A stretch of DNA of 64,000 nucleotides, from positions 8,074,007-8,138,006 of the forward strand of contig LS997562.1 of NCBI GenBank assembly GCA_000469685.2. The letters are read 5' to 3'. Below are positions 30,632 to 42,910 of the stretch, in pieces. Numbering within the stretch: the first letter of the stretch is position 1; every line of letters begins with the position of its first letter. The notes below the pieces were generated by a model that had not been told where the DNA came from, searched no databases, and saw only the letters and a list, made by a program, of their open reading frames with translations. Source of the DNA: Haemonchus contortus. Lineage: Eukaryota > Nematoda > Chromadorea > Rhabditida > Trichostrongylidae. A program made the translations under genes and the position numbers.

Positions 30632-30945
30632 GCCACTACACCACCTTGGGAAACGGCCAGGTTTCGGAAATCGGTTTCGGGTAATCGATGCACCGCTCGT
30701 GGTTGTCGCAGACTAGTTGCCTTCTTATTGCAGTTCCAGCCTTCTTCATACAGCTTGACCGATATGCGATTTTTGGCATGAATCTACTGTTGCTCCCTTT
30801 GCTCCTGTATACTTTACCCACTGTGATGCTTTAGCCTCACTCTGCTACAATCCATCGTGCGCGACGTCGCTCTCGCCGCGAAGCGCCTATTCCGATTCGG
30901 CTGCACCACATCCCACCACTGTCGCCGTTCCCAGCTTTGTCATAT
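30632..30945 (-). repeat. ~270-bp interspersed element, copy 1
   Basis: On the minus strand this matches the elements at 38615-38880 and 57210-57480: GTGGTGCAG.CGAATCGGAATAG near one end, ATCGCATATCGGTCAAGCTG in the middle (the others read ATCGCATATCGAT.GAGCTG) and a CGATTACCCGAAACCGAT end. It is the most divergent of the three. A SINE-like GGTGGTGTAGTGGCA adjoins its end at about 30632-30652. Confidence 0.65.
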
Positions 30946-33900
30946 TTATTTAATCAGTCTCCCTCCAGAACTTTGATTATTCTATGGTTTCTGAATGCAT
31001 CTCGCGTTCCCCATAATAAATAAAAATGAGTGCTGTTGATTAATGTAACGTCAGCTTTTCTGGTAGTTTTGAGGTAATTAACTCAATTTAAGGTTAGATG
31101 ACGCCGGCGCCTATCAGCTGTTTTTTTTTCTTTTTTTGACTGTCGTATTTTCAGCGTAGAATACTGCTATTGCTTTTCTTGAACTCGCGGTTTCTGGTCG
31201 GTTTCGAAGCTGAAAAAGACAAATTTTCTGAAAAAAATCTGCCGATGAGCTGAGCAGAATGACGAATCTACCGAAATCATCTGATACATGTTCTCCATCT
31301 AGTTTGCGAGGAATTCCAAAAATGCAGTCGAATATGAAAGAATAATGCATCTGCATTAAATCGCTTGCTAATTTGTAATTCGAGACGTTCTGCTTCAACG
31401 GCCTCTTCAACCCACACACGTACGGTGGCATTATCAGTAACACCCTGTCAGACCACTGTTACTTTCATTCAAAAGTCGATTAAAGTTATAAAGAAATAGG
31501 AGTGGAATTGCGAACATTCCAGATTTCTTTCCGTTCCGGATTAGAAGATAAGGTATTTAGGACCACCGCAAAGCAGAGTACGAATTCGTTTTTACTCTGA
31601 ATTAGTACTAATGAGAATGGAATGCATGCAATGCAACGTCACCTAATGCAGTGCATTAATTTATGGGAGCACTTAAAACGCTATGCTTTCAGGAGTAAAG
31701 GTGATTCAGCGACATTTCCTAAAGTTTTGTTAAAAGGCGCAGATCCAAATTTTCCAATTTCGAACCCCTCACTCGAAATTTTGGGAAAAATCTTTTCAAA
31801 CCACGTTTGCAGAGGTTCTTCGCTGCTTTCATGTTTCATTTTCTGGAACTGGAGCCATTTCGCGTCAGTTGACATCATATTCGTCCCCATCAAAGTTATT
31901 GTCAACTTACGTATGGGGTAATTCGGTGGTTCGATAACAAATGCTACCTACACTTGCCATTTTTGTCTCCGCCATCCCGCCACCTAAACTTTTGTCGCCC
32001 CCTTCAATGAGAGTCAATTCAAGGTGTAGGTTTCAAGCTAGGGGGTCAGAGGGTACCAGCGGCGGAAGTGAGTTTCATAATAGTTGAATGGTACTGAATC
32101 ACTACCGAAAACGCGACTTTTTGATGGAAAAAGTTGGGATTTTGAAGTTCTAATAATAGCATAGAGTTGATAACAGTGTATGAATAATGCTACGGAAATT
32201 CGAAGTTCATCGGCTTTCAAAAAAAAACGTCTTGAAGAGGAATCAGGGGAATCATGAAGCTTATGATAAATTTCGCAACCTTGGCGAGTTTTTTCAGGTA
32301 TCAAATGTGGCACGGAGTTAGATTTCTAGGGGAATAATATTGCTTCTGGGATCGAATTTTTTTCTCATTACAAATTTACAATTCAGCCAAACGCTTTGAC
32401 ATGCCACTTTCACATACGCAAGTGTTTCTATCGAAAATGGTCAGTAGCAATTTCCATTCTGTTATGGTCTGGGAGTGATGCCTTGGGCGTTGTGCTGTGT
32501 CGTCTGCTAACTGGTATTTGCGGACGTAAAGGAACATTAGGGCTACAGCCAGCTCGATGCCCAGTCATACGGAAGCTCCGAACGAAAGAAAAGCCTGAGT
32601 ATACCTTCGGGCGCCTTGAGTCTGTGGGCGTAAACCTATTTCTTAAGTGAGAAAAGTCTTTGGACTGCATTGACTCGTGTGATGCAACACTGCAGACTTT
32701 ACTTGGATACACGCTCGGTCAATCGGTTATCAACTATTACAATGGTGATTACAGAATTTGGTCATTTCTGCTTGTCTCCTCCTCTTACTGGAATAGTAAT
32801 GCTGTATTCATCGTGTTGTTCGCCTTTGTCTAGCCCGTCAGGTGCACCTAATGTGCACATAATGTCTAAGCGTTTGCGCTGGAATACTTGGAACTCTTGA
32901 GATGATGGTTCTAGAAGTTGGCAAGCACAAGTACAGCTTCGAAAACCAATACCGTTCTGGAAACTTGTTCACACTGAGCTCCAAACATGAAGCCATCTTC
33001 AAGATTGCACGACTGTGTTTGTTGTCTCGTGAGGTTGGCGAGTTCTGGGCTAAACTTCGGCCTCGGATGAGAATCGAACTCGTATAGTATGTATAACACT
33101 AGAAATCTCGTCAGGAGGATTTACTCAGGCTAAGGCGTTCATTTAAGCTTTGAGGATGAACTGAAACTATTGCGAGTGTAGCATGAGGGCTTTGCGGTTG
33201 ATGATTCATGTACCAATACTTGGAATTCCTTTATTTTTATGTGTTTACCCGACTACTGCAGCACGATGCACCAAAGTCCAGTGAACTTAGTCCTGATATC
33301 GTTTGCAATAATAATTTTCAGAAATAGCAGGTATAGATGGAAGGGGTTGCTCTTGTGTAATCACAACCCCAACCGTACTTTGCGCTTTTCTGGAGGATGA
33401 TTTGTGCGTATTGCATAGCTATAAACCTTTGGAGTATTGAATTCCTAGCCACTTTCTTAGTTTCTAAACGAATTCCCGAAAGAGAGGTGTAAATACGTGT
33501 ACCACTACTACCAGCAATACCTGTAAAGTGAAGTTCAGAGAGCTCCGATACGTCGTAAATGGCACAGGTTAAGGCTACCCTTTGAGATAGTACATCTCGA
33601 GTAGCCGTAAATTTATGCTCTTCACATTTAGCTGGTCTAGCAGATCTGCTAACATTAGCTTTTACTTTCGCACATTATCCCTTACCTTCCGTATAGTAAT
33701 AAGCGGATGCAGATTGGGCGCTTTAAGAGATACGGCGATCGTCTAACAGCAAAAAGAGTCGTTGTCTCCCTTTTCTGAAAACTGGACTAGCATAAATTTG
33801 GCTGGTGTCTAAACTTTTGGTGGTTATCCTTACGATAACATTATCTCTAGTAAAACAGTACTCAGGGCAGAGTAACCACAACCCTTTATTTTTGTCTTGC

Positions 33901-34254
33901 AAGAGCACCTTCCTTCTCCTTATGTGGCTAAGTGTCTTAGCCTTAGAGTCTCACCTCCTAATTGCTAGTAGTGAATAGAACTGCATTTACGTGAAATTTC
34001 TATCATTCCGCAGAGGATCCTCAGTGCCCTGATGAAATACGTTGTTTATATGATGCAACTGATACGATAACAAATCGTAACCATTCAAGTATATCTTCCA
34101 ATGAAGTTTCTCGAAGGAACAGTCTCGATAACTTCGAGTATTTAGTTCAGGACGAATGATACATAGAACTGATGTTCCAGAATAATGCAAAAGCGATGGC
34201 ATAAACTCGAAAATCCGTGTATTTCACAGAATCCAGAGCTTCACTGCGACAATA
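30946..34254. other. 3.3-kb intergenic region between C and D, no gene recognised
   Basis: Numerous short open stretches, none with a domain, splice pattern or homology that can be recognised by eye. Includes a stretch at 32428-32712 that is open on both strands without recognisable motifs. One SINE-like segment is listed separately (33010-33095). Confidence 0.35.
33010..33095 (-). repeat. SINE-like segment with tRNA B-box
   Basis: The minus strand reads GAGTTCGATTC, then CATCCGAGGCCGAAG, then CCCAGAACTCG. The same order occurs on the plus strand at 54200-54270 (GGATTCGAATC, ATCCGAGGCCAAAG, CCCGCAACTCG), so this is a dispersed family rather than a single tRNA gene. Confidence 0.35.
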
Positions 34255-34535
34255 GTAGATGCATGGAAGGGATATTTGGACGAGCAGTCCAAATGTGTGT
34301 GCCATTGCGTAAAGCGGGTTACAGTGAGCTGTCTGTGTGCAAACTGTGCGTCCCAGTGCGAATGGCGTAGCTCTTAAGCCCTTACAACGCTGCAAGTACA
34401 CGTTCGCCGTCAGGTCTGTACGCTCGAGCTCGGGGCCCTTATTACGCCCTATCTAGCAGTTTTTCGACCTGATAGCGTCTCTGATGCTAACTTTGGGGGT
34501 CCTAAATCCATCCCAGGGAGAAATATTAAGACCAT
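34255..34535. repeat. dispersed repeat downstream of copy D
   Basis: Shares GAGCAGTCCAAATGT-type sequence at its left and the order TTATTACGCCCTATCTAGCAGTTTTT, a CTGATAGCGTC-like segment and TTTGGGGGTCC at its right with 61205-61480, and the right part with 28020-28130. Degenerate; boundaries are approximate. Confidence 0.4.
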
Positions 34536-34632
34536 ATCCATTGTGGACTGCGCATCAAAATTACTAAGAAATTTTGCATAAGCCATCGCTCTACTTCTGA
34601 ACACCTTTCAAGAAAAGACATTTCTTCGAGAC

Positions 34633-34638
34633 TTTATT
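34633..34638 (-). terminator. poly(A) signal of copy D (AATAAA)
   Basis: AATAAA on the minus strand about 25 nt beyond the stop codon. Confidence 0.65.
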
Positions 34639-34662
34639 GCATCTATGTGGCAATAATCATAA

Positions 34663-37600
34663 TCAGACGTGTCCGGCTACAACGTTTTCTTCAATTCCAC
34701 AGTGGTTGCTTCCACGAAGAATGCGGAAATAACCTGCAAGACAATCACTCATACTCTATTCAGTTCCAGAAGGCAGTCACTCACCATTCTCTCCCCAGTC
34801 ATTGTGCCACGAGTTAGCAATGAGCCAATAAGGCACGCCACCTTCCTTACCCCATCCGATTATCTTAATAGCATGACCACCTCGTGCTTTACCTGCTGTG
34901 TGCTGGAAGCAAATATTGTTAGTATCAGTCTTGTTTACCAAAAAACATCAAGTTTATGGCAATCTATGAAGGAAATTAATATGATGGTTAGATATGCACA
35001 TTTTCGAGGCTTCTCATGCTCCTTAACTATCCTCACCTTATAGATTCCTTTTTTGTAGTAGGAGAAGTCCTCATAGACAGTGAAAGCACCGACGACAGGT
35101 CCATTCTTCATGATTTCCCTCTGGATAGCTTTCTCCGAGTTCGGTACTTCGTAAGCATCTTTGCCTAAAAATCAAATCTACAGTGTACACTGATTGCATA
35201 CGCTTGCCCGCCTTACGCTATCAATTTCCATTCGTCTACGTTACAAAAGTCGGTTTTACTTTGGAGAGGGCAGCTGCTCGAAATCTCACTCTATGTCACT
35301 TGAATCACATGTCGTTCCATTGCTCGAGCAAGTATCAGTCAAATCTCTATTCATCTCGTGGTGAGCCAATGTAGACCAGTAGACCGTCCTCCTCTAAAGA
35401 CACGAGGCATACTCTCGTTTTCGCAGGGCTTTAATAAAAAAGATTGACTTTCGGGCTGGCGACCGTTCTGGAATTGATTCCCAAGGAACCCAGTCAGTAA
35501 CTGCCCTGATGCTGTCATCATCAAATCTCGTGAAGCATGTGGACTACCTTGTGTCCGATTCTTTTTTGTGAAGAATACATCCCTAATCTTCGTTTTTATG
35601 GAGCTGTAAGTTTGGATTTCTCTCTGCGTTAGTTGGTGAATCAGAACATTGTTTTTTACACAGTGAACGACACTGACTGCATGCTCATCCTTCCTGCGAG
35701 AAATCCAAATTTACGGAGCATTACTCAAGCCATGAAGTGTGGAAGGTCAAAATCGAATGCCAGTTGCTCTTTGTCTTCTTCGTACTCCTTGAATACTTTC
35801 AGACGGTTTTTCCGAGTCGCGCGTCGTTTCGTTCTGCTTTGCTTCAAAGTTAGGTCGTTTATCATGTCGGCATCTTGAAGTAGACACGTGTGGCTGAAAT
35901 ATTCGAGATAATCGTTGCATTTAGCGTAAAAGGAGCAGGAGTTACCGACTTCAAAGAAACCATTCTCGTGAGCTTCGGTCACATGCCTGCTCGATATTGA
36001 TTGTTTCAGCACGATTTTGTTCACATAGCGGAAGCTTTGTACAAAAATTTTGCCGCCGCCTATAGTCTCTCTTTATATACAAAGCGGTAGCTTTGTGCGT
36101 GTGTTTGTATGCCCGTTTATGCGTCCTTCCGAAAGTCACGTAGGCACGATGACGAGTGTGAATGTCGCGTGAGCGCCGTGGGGAAACGGTTATGAAATGA
36201 AATTGTAAGTCAACCGATACTGTTTGAATTGATCCCTGAACAAGTGGTAGGTAAGCGGTAATGGGCATGTGGTGCACGCGTTAGCGTGCGTAGCCCAACT
36301 GGTATGTAATAATTCGGCCGCTTTCTAACAGAACTGATCGCCATCCTTTTATATCGGGTAGGTACACTGTGGTCACCCATATCTTCGAATACTGTTTATG
36401 TCTTGGCGTTATCAAAGGCGCTCTTCAATTTGATGAACGTAAGACATAACGGCACCTTATGCTCTCCTGACGCTCCAACAAGTCTTGTATCAACGTGGAC
36501 TTTACGGATCCCCTCCGGGCTCATGTTCGCTCACTTAGCTGTCCTACTTTCAGTGCCCTGCCGATACCTTTGAGGATGACTTGTTTGAAGTGCTTGTAGA
36601 CTACAAAGACCAGATGGACTAGGGCGATGACTGTCACTGCGGTCTGGGTTTCCTTCTTATACAGCAATAAAGCCTCACTGGTTCTTCAGTTGGCAGGTTG
36701 ACTCGCATTCCAACAGGTACTGCGTAAACAGACAAGCCAAAATTCTGTCTGGCGGAAGGTTCTCCGGAAGTTGTGGATTGACCATATCGGAACCGGCTCG
36801 TGCCGTCTTCATCGGCGTGATGGTACGTCCCATTTTAGACGGTAGAGCTGAAGGAGACATAGTTGTTCTGCTTGTTGAAACAGTGAAACAGAGAAAAAGG
36901 TCGACGCATCTCCAAGAGATTTGAGTAGAAATTGTATATGGCCTTCCCCATCGTCTTCCTGAAAACAAAATCTGTTTCGTCACGACGGGATGTCGTAATT
37001 TTGGTATTGCATTGCATCGCATTATCAGTGCTCTTCCCAGTTTCGATGGATTCGTCCAGAACAGGTGCTCTTCTCTTATCAGATTTTTCTTCATCGCTTT
37101 CGGGGGTCAGCTTGTAATTGTTTGCCGTACCAGCTCCAGAATAACTGAATATAGTCATTACTAGGTGACTTTCAAACTTCCTCTTCCTTAACATTATCGT
37201 GAAGATGTTCGACGGGACGGATCTTCTTTACTTCGACGTTGTCGATGAGGATACTTCCATTAACTTGCAAGAGAAGCGAAACAATTCTAAGTGAAGATGT
37301 AGTGAAGCTTTGTTATCTGAATTTCGCGAATCCTAAAACACCAGCATTGCAAGAACGAGATGTTCCTTCAGTTCCACACAAGATTGGACAATAGTCTCCT
37401 AATGCGTAGAGCGATCCTTCGATCTCATTGGAACTCTGGAACAACAATGATGTCTGTCAAACGAGACTTAAAGACTTTCATAGAAAAGTGATGTGATCAA
37501 TTTCATCATACAACTGCCTGCTAGGTGAATTCCAAATCGGTCGTGAACGGAGCCCTGGAACCACGACTTGTCATCTATGACTTCGGTGAATATAATAAAG

Positions 37601-40600
37601 TCGGGCGGCCTCCTATGGTGCTCATTCCATTCCGATCCGTGATTGCTGATAAAAACTCTAGTAGCACTGTTCGGGCTCAGTTCTGCAGTTCAAAGCGCCA
37701 ACGATAAGCTTGGAGAGATCATAGTTTTCTCTGAAGACTTCTCCAGGAACATGTAGGGGACCCTTTGCTTTTCTTTACAAATCAGCAAGAGGTTATTCAG
37801 GGGGCTGAGGAGGATAAACTGCAGAAGTTTAGTTTCAATTAGGAGTACGCAGAGAAGTTTGAGTAGGTACGTCAAAGTCGAAGTCCTTGTAAAAGTGCAG
37901 AAGTCGGAAGGGCTAACCCGCTGGATACCTTTTTTTCAAGTCTAAAAGATAAGCTGAAGGGACCAACACGTGATCAGTTCACGCTAGGTCTTGTTTTCAA
38001 TCTCAAAAAGTATGCTTACCAATCGATCTGTCCTTCTTGTACGATTTCTTGTAACTTTTCTGACATTTCCTCACACATTTAGGAGTAGTTGCTTCATTTG
38101 GACACTCTCCGTAGTACGTATCTTTTCCGTGATGCCCGCATGGATGGAACGGGTAAGGACGGCAGCCACTCTATCAATGTATCCACCATAGAATTATTGC
38201 GTAACATGTAAGAAAGATGTTATGGCTCTACCGTAGCTTTGTAATCTCCTCCAGTGACAGCACCTTGTTTTGAGAAGTAGTTGAAGGCTTGAATTGGCCA
38301 ACCACCGTTACATCTGTATGGCACCATTATAGCTGGGTTTGTTCGATGACACGAAACAGTAATATTGCCCCTACTTGACGCATATTAGGTATTCAAATGT
38401 GTGTATGTTTTTGTCTGAACAATGAATTTTGACGTCGTCAAATAGGACAACACGTAACTGCAAAGCCCCGCTTTTACATCGAATCTCAGGAAACATCATC
38501 CTAGTCAAGTCTAACAACTTCTTCTGTCTCCCCGTCAAAATAGAATGGATAGAGCTCTCGAACAATTGTGCAAGACAACCATGTATAACTTTGCTAGGAC
38601 GGTAATGATACCTTTCTCAGTGTGGTGCAGTAGGATCGGAATAGTCGCGTCGCGGCGAGAGGGATGTCGCGCGCGAAGGAGTGTAGCAGACTGCAGCAGC
38701 TGGTAAGAAATACGGGAACAAAAGAACTAATAGTAGAGTCATGTCTAAAATAATGATCGCATATCGATTGAGCTGTATGAAAAACGCTAGAGCTGAAATA
38801 ACGGATGGTCCGCGAAAGCCGCGTGCGGCGAGTCGATTACGCAAAACCGATCCTACTGCCCGTCTCCCTAACTTTTTCAAATCTGCTATTTATTATAGAA
38901 TCATCATACCCGTAACCACACTGGTTTCCGCAGCATGAAAGAATGTCCGTTGCTGAGACATGCACCTGAAATTCTTCTCATGAATTTAAGAGAGCGTTCG
39001 GTCATTGTTGATCACTCTCACCTGTTTTCGTCCGTTACTAGCAATGCAGATACGGTCAGAAAGGGCTGATGCTGTTGATACTGCCCAGCATGATCCTAAA
39101 AAATTGTGCTGCAGGCTTTCTTCTACTAACCCATCTTGTTTTCTACTACTCTAGCCAAGTGTGAGCCGCTCACCGCAATTAGCTTGGTCACGGATATGTT
39201 TGAGTGAAGAACACTTCGGCCATTTAGTTCGAGCGTCGAAACTGTAATTGGATGTTGTTCAATACCATTGGGCTACGCGTAAAAGAGTCATCAACTTTGG
39301 ATCTAATCATGCCAAATCTTAAATGCCAGATTCGTTAAAAAATTTGGAGCATTCAGAGTTTTGGATTAACAATGCGAAAATTACGATGATAACTATAACA
39401 CTCTTTGGAAAGTAAAGTTATTGGTTAGAAAAGCACGCACGTGGACATTCGCAATTGTCACTTGGATCACCTTCGTTCTTTTAAGGGCACGGTTCACGAT
39501 GGAAAAGATTACTAAGTTCTTCCTCTGGGAATACTCAGCGCCCCATGGGTGGTAGAAGGAACCTTCCCGCTCCCGCAATCTCTGCGCTTAGGGCATAGTG
39601 GAAGCCCTGTTGCTGCTGTAATTGGCTTTCCCGCCCCTCGATCGATGTTACTTCAAACGAGTGTCGAGACAATACAGATTGCAACTATGCGTTCTAGGAC
39701 CCACACGCAATCAGCTAGTCGCCGAGTGACAAGGCAATGTTTTTCCCAGTCTTTTTTCCTCTATTATTCTTTTTGCTGCCGCAATCCCTCATTCAATTTC
39801 CTACTCCTAGAAGCTGAAAAAGGTGAGCTGCTTTTGCTGTTACTAGGGTTTTTGTTTATTTATGCTTATAAGTGAATGAATTTTCGCTTACCATAGTCTG
39901 TTATTCGCACCAGGACTCACATGCACGCAGTGACACGTTGTATAGCTCGTCCGAACGCCCACTCTTTTTCATCGTTCTGGTCTCTTTCTCGTCCAGCTCC
40001 CTTTTTAAATGTTTTTCCAAGCCTTTTTCACTTCGGAAATACCAATTCACCCAGTTTCTTCACCTTCATCGCACCATTTTCAATCTTGTCTTCCATTTTT
40101 CATCATAATCTGGATTACCCAAAATTATCGCGAACTGTGCCTTTAATCATCGGTTCCATGAATAGGGGACCAGTTGATCGCAAAACTGTGTGACATGGTT
40201 GGCCCAGCTTATTTACGACCCCTTCTCATTTCTGATCTTCGTTCGTTGACAAAGTTTGGAGCTCTGCAGTGGATGCTCTACCTCTTTTTGTAGAGCGAGT
40301 AGAGTGCGGCGCCGAATGTTTTTTGTCACCTCCCCTCAACTCTCTCTCAATGTTCTTAATTTTTCTCCAGCTCCGGAACTAGATTGTCCAACTTGTCGTT
40401 CAGGAACGCTTTTCCGTTTAGCATGAAAGGAACTCCAGTTTCAATCTCTCTCATCATGAATATCGTCCCCATCAAATTCAGTCTTAAGCCCGTGTCTCTG
40501 CAGCCATTAGCGGTTTCGGCCCGCTTGCGTTTCCTGTGTAGTCCGTTTCTCACGACCATCGTCTTCCCTTAAGTACAGTTGTAGACCGAACATTACACAA

Positions 40601-42816
40601 CCGTTATCAAATTCGGCCGGCAGTCGCTCCGCCTGCTCGATATTGCATGTTATGAGCATGATGTCGTCTGTAAAGCAAAGAGTATGTGAGTAGTGAATGT
40701 TGGCCTTCACTCCCAACTCTTCTTGATCCAAATCTCGCACGATGCTCTCGAGACTGTTATTGAAAAGTTTCAGGTGCCGTGCCGAATCTCTCTGAGCTTA
40801 CAATGAGTTCCTCACAGAAAGAATTCTTAACGTGGTTGTTATGATGAATTAAAACGCCCTAGTTGCCCAAGAGTTCATTTACCGTTGCTGAGATTGAAAG
40901 CGCCTACCAAATGGAGTGACGTAAGGCAAAACGGCATTCTGTATTCTGCAGATACTTCAATAAGTCAAGTGACGACGAGCATTGCGGTTGCTCACCTCAT
41001 TCCTGACAACTCCAACCATAGCTGTCCTCTTTCCTTCTTTATCGCTTTTCTGCATGGCTTCGCAAGTTTGGACGAGACATGATGATTGCCTGTAGCTCAT
41101 GCAACTCCGCGTTGATGTCTCAGCTAGAGCCTCCCGAGTGAGACGTCTCGTGGCAGCGTGTATGCTCTTTGCTTTCCTAGCACTTTTGCCAAAACTTCCA
41201 ACAAGTCGATCATACTCTTCATCCATGATGTCGACAACGGATTTTTACCATGAAATCGCAAAGACGAATAACAACAAGTAACAATAACAACAGTAACAAT
41301 AACAAGTGTGTGAGAGTCTGGGGCTTCGTTTCTTGAATTTTGCAGTTCTTTCCACATGTTGGAAAACAAATCTAGCGTGGAGGAGACGATGGTCTGATGC
41401 CATGAGAACTTTGGAAAAACAGTGACGTCAGTGAGGCGAAACTTTCAGTTGGAGATGATTTGTCTATGTACTTCGTTGTGGAGCTACACACTAGGTTTCC
41501 CTGAACTTAGCAGCTCTCTCTCCGAGTTTTCGTACGAGTCGGTGTTCATGGTCCAGTGCGTATGGCGAGGGTATCTACACCGCCTGACGCATCTGATGTC
41601 GCATGTTCCAAGAAACAGTTTTTCTCTCGTCTGATGAACGTTCTGAAGAGGGCGATGCTTTCTCGTCTTCGTCAGACTGACGACAGCGTGCTTGATCCCC
41701 TAACTTGCCATCTGACCTTCGATAACTACTGCGATGTGAGCGTTCGTGCATTGAAATTGCAGATCATCAACTTAGTACTTCTCCTTCTACGTAATATGTT
41801 ACCGCCCTAATTATGAGAGTTGAGCAGACTCTTCCGTGCAGTCCTACTCGACTCATTTGAACTTTACGGTCAGCGACTGGACAATATCATTTTGTCCAAT
41901 CTTCTTATAATTGCTCCAAATGATAATGCGAGTGCTTCCTAGACTCTTGACAGGTTCCCGATGCCCACTCACCTCCGTCTCCAGACCTCGTATTCACTTA
42001 TTGCTATTCGTTTTAATCTAAGCATTAATCAGAAGTAAGTTAGCTCGAAAAAGGTCATGATTCGATTGCAGCAGTCAATTAATTCTGTGGGAGAAATGAT
42101 TTTATGATGATCTAAAAATGGCAGTTGGTGACCTCCTTGAGTCACAGTCTACTACTTTTCGGATAAAAGACCTTCAAGTTCCACTCAATGTATAAGAGAA
42201 GGTTGTTTGCCTCTCTAGTAAATATAACATTCCTAATTGACACATTAGGGAATTGAATTTTGAAAAAGTTGTGATCACTTCTTGGATAGGAATACCAGAT
42301 TAGGATTCAAGAACTGAATCAGAAGCAATGACCAACCTTTCTGGGATGTCTTCGCCCTTGTCGTTCTTATCATCAAAAACAGGTTTCCTGTTCTGGTTGA
42401 TGAAGCTCAGATCCATCAACTTGCGATCGAAATTATGGCCTGCAGGAGTGGCTTCGACCTAAGAAAAGACGTTTTCCATTGGGCCCTCGATCAGAGATTC
42501 AGCGAGCACTGGATTACCTCGAAGAGTCTCTGGTTCTTTTTCAGATATTCCAATAACTCATCACCGCTTAGCACCTGCGCTTGCAGTGGAATTTCCTCAG
42601 CTGTAAAACCAGATCGTTTCGCATCAATTTGTTAGAACTCGAAATCTAGTTCACCAATGAAAACTCACTGAGGACATCTGCTTCAGGTAAGACAGCTGCT
42701 TGACTCAGATATATGCAGAGGGCGAGCACAAGGTACTCCTGAAATATGTATTGTTCTTGGATCACTTGCTGAAGAAGGAAAATTCTCACAAAAGTGAGTT
42801 CAGAGTAACTTACCAT
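34663..42816 (-). CDS. cathepsin B-like cysteine protease, copy D (complete, transposon-filled introns)
   Basis: Secreted papain-family protease, 341 codons in 12 exons: 42814-42816, 42669-42738, 42518-42600, 42337-42458, 39174-39241, 39022-39095, 38910-38965, 38232-38313, 38020-38170, 35037-35164, 34785-34902, 34663-34733. Signal peptide [18 protein letters not shown]; the first propeptide exon is four codons shorter than in A-C. Catalytic Cys118 (QANCGSCW), His289 ([11 protein letters not shown]) and Asn309. Occluding loop PCGHHG keeps both histidines (199-200), and [14 protein letters not shown] fits the blood-feeder motif. The intron between exons 4 and 5 is about 3.1 kb and that between exons 9 and 10 about 2.9 kb; both contain RTE and MITE remnants, yet no exon is damaged and all splice sites are GT/AG. 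Closest in this window to copy B. Confidence 0.93.
35395..36030 (-). pseudogene. RTE fragment in a copy D intron (C-terminal half)
   Basis: Nucleotide-level match to the C-terminal and thumb region of the long RTE copy: AAAGACACGAGGC near 35395, ACCCAGTCAGTAACTGCCCTG near 35490 (the family's TGSLGT/DWIPRD region) and [16 protein letters not shown] near 35850 corresponding to MNDLAPELCRRKRAA. Heavily mutated. It is interrupted at about 36032 by another element. Confidence 0.75.
36032..36315 (+). mobile_element. small hairpin-ended element inside the RTE remnant
   Basis: Starts with an ATACAAAGCGGTAGCTTTGTGCGTGTGTTTG segment (quoted in part, about 36075-36105), which is like the start of the 3.1-kb array element. 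It ends with the perfect hairpin GCACGC-GTTA-GCGTGC (about 36274-36289) followed by GTAGCCCAACTGGTATG, close to the GGCCCGACTGGTGTATC end near 8250. RTE sequence resumes at about 36340. Confidence 0.45.
36340..37720 (-). pseudogene. RTE fragment in a copy D intron (reverse transcriptase to endonuclease)
   Basis: Continues the same RTE remnant: the FDTV region with TTGATGAACGTAAGACATA near 36430, [14 protein letters not shown] sequence near 36560, [20 protein letters not shown] near 36790 (family: MKNCTAPGPDRFKPEHLKS), a linker near 37000-37250 and endonuclease pieces to about 37720. Many stops. Confidence 0.7.
38615..38880 (-). repeat. ~270-bp interspersed element, copy 2 (intron of copy D)
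   Basis: Nearly collinear with 57210-57480: GGAATAGTCGCGTCGCGGCG, GATGTCGCGCGCGAAGGA, TAATGATCGCATATCGAT and CCGCGTGCGGCGAGTCGATT follow in the same order. The short segment AGGATCGG occurs in opposite orientation near both ends. It sits between exons 8 and 7 of copy D. An 87-codon minus-strand open frame overlaps it and is partly conserved at 57223-57486, but no domain is recognised. Confidence 0.7.
39481..40146. repeat. TTAA-flanked MITE, copy 3 (intron of copy D)
   Basis: A 666-bp element beginning TTAAGGGCACGGTTCACGAT and ending ATCGCGAACTGTGCCTTTAA, both ends including TTAA. Almost the same length as copy 4 (664 bp) but in the opposite orientation. No coding capacity. Confidence 0.75.
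40205..41820 (-). pseudogene. RTE retrotransposon remnant in a copy D intron
   Basis: Decayed minus-strand copy: [33 protein letters not shown] (the active-site box reads TDD instead of ADD), the linker [20 protein letters not shown] near 41226, and endonuclease pieces near 41460-41810 including the CGTTCGTGCATTGAAATTGC start region (family: NARTLAS). Stops and frameshifts throughout. Confidence 0.8.
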
Positions 42817-42841
42817 GGTTGCAAACAATTAGGCCAAGTCA

Positions 42842-42910
42842 GCACCTCCTTAAATTCATTTGGGTCAGGTGACTGCATGGGAGGATTAGCCTTCTATCCG
42901 ATAAGGAGAG
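42842..42910 (-). promoter_or_regulatory. proximal promoter module of copy D
   Basis: Minus strand towards the ATG at 42816: CTTATC (42900-42905), CTAATCC (42883-42889) and GAATTTAAGG, a TATA-like box (42848-42857). GATA to ATG is 84 nt. The 27 bases covering the TATA-like box and the next segment towards the ATG are identical to copy B. Confidence 0.6.

Noticed and set aside
32428..32712. 94-codon minus-strand frame overlapping an 84-codon plus-strand frame
   Set aside because: Both strands are open over the same region without a domain, signal peptide or splice context. Probably a repeat or chance.
42518..42600. Suspected frameshift in the first propeptide exon of copy D
   Set aside because: Recounting the homopolymer (five T on the plus strand) shows the frame is intact. 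The exon is simply 12 nt shorter than in A-C.
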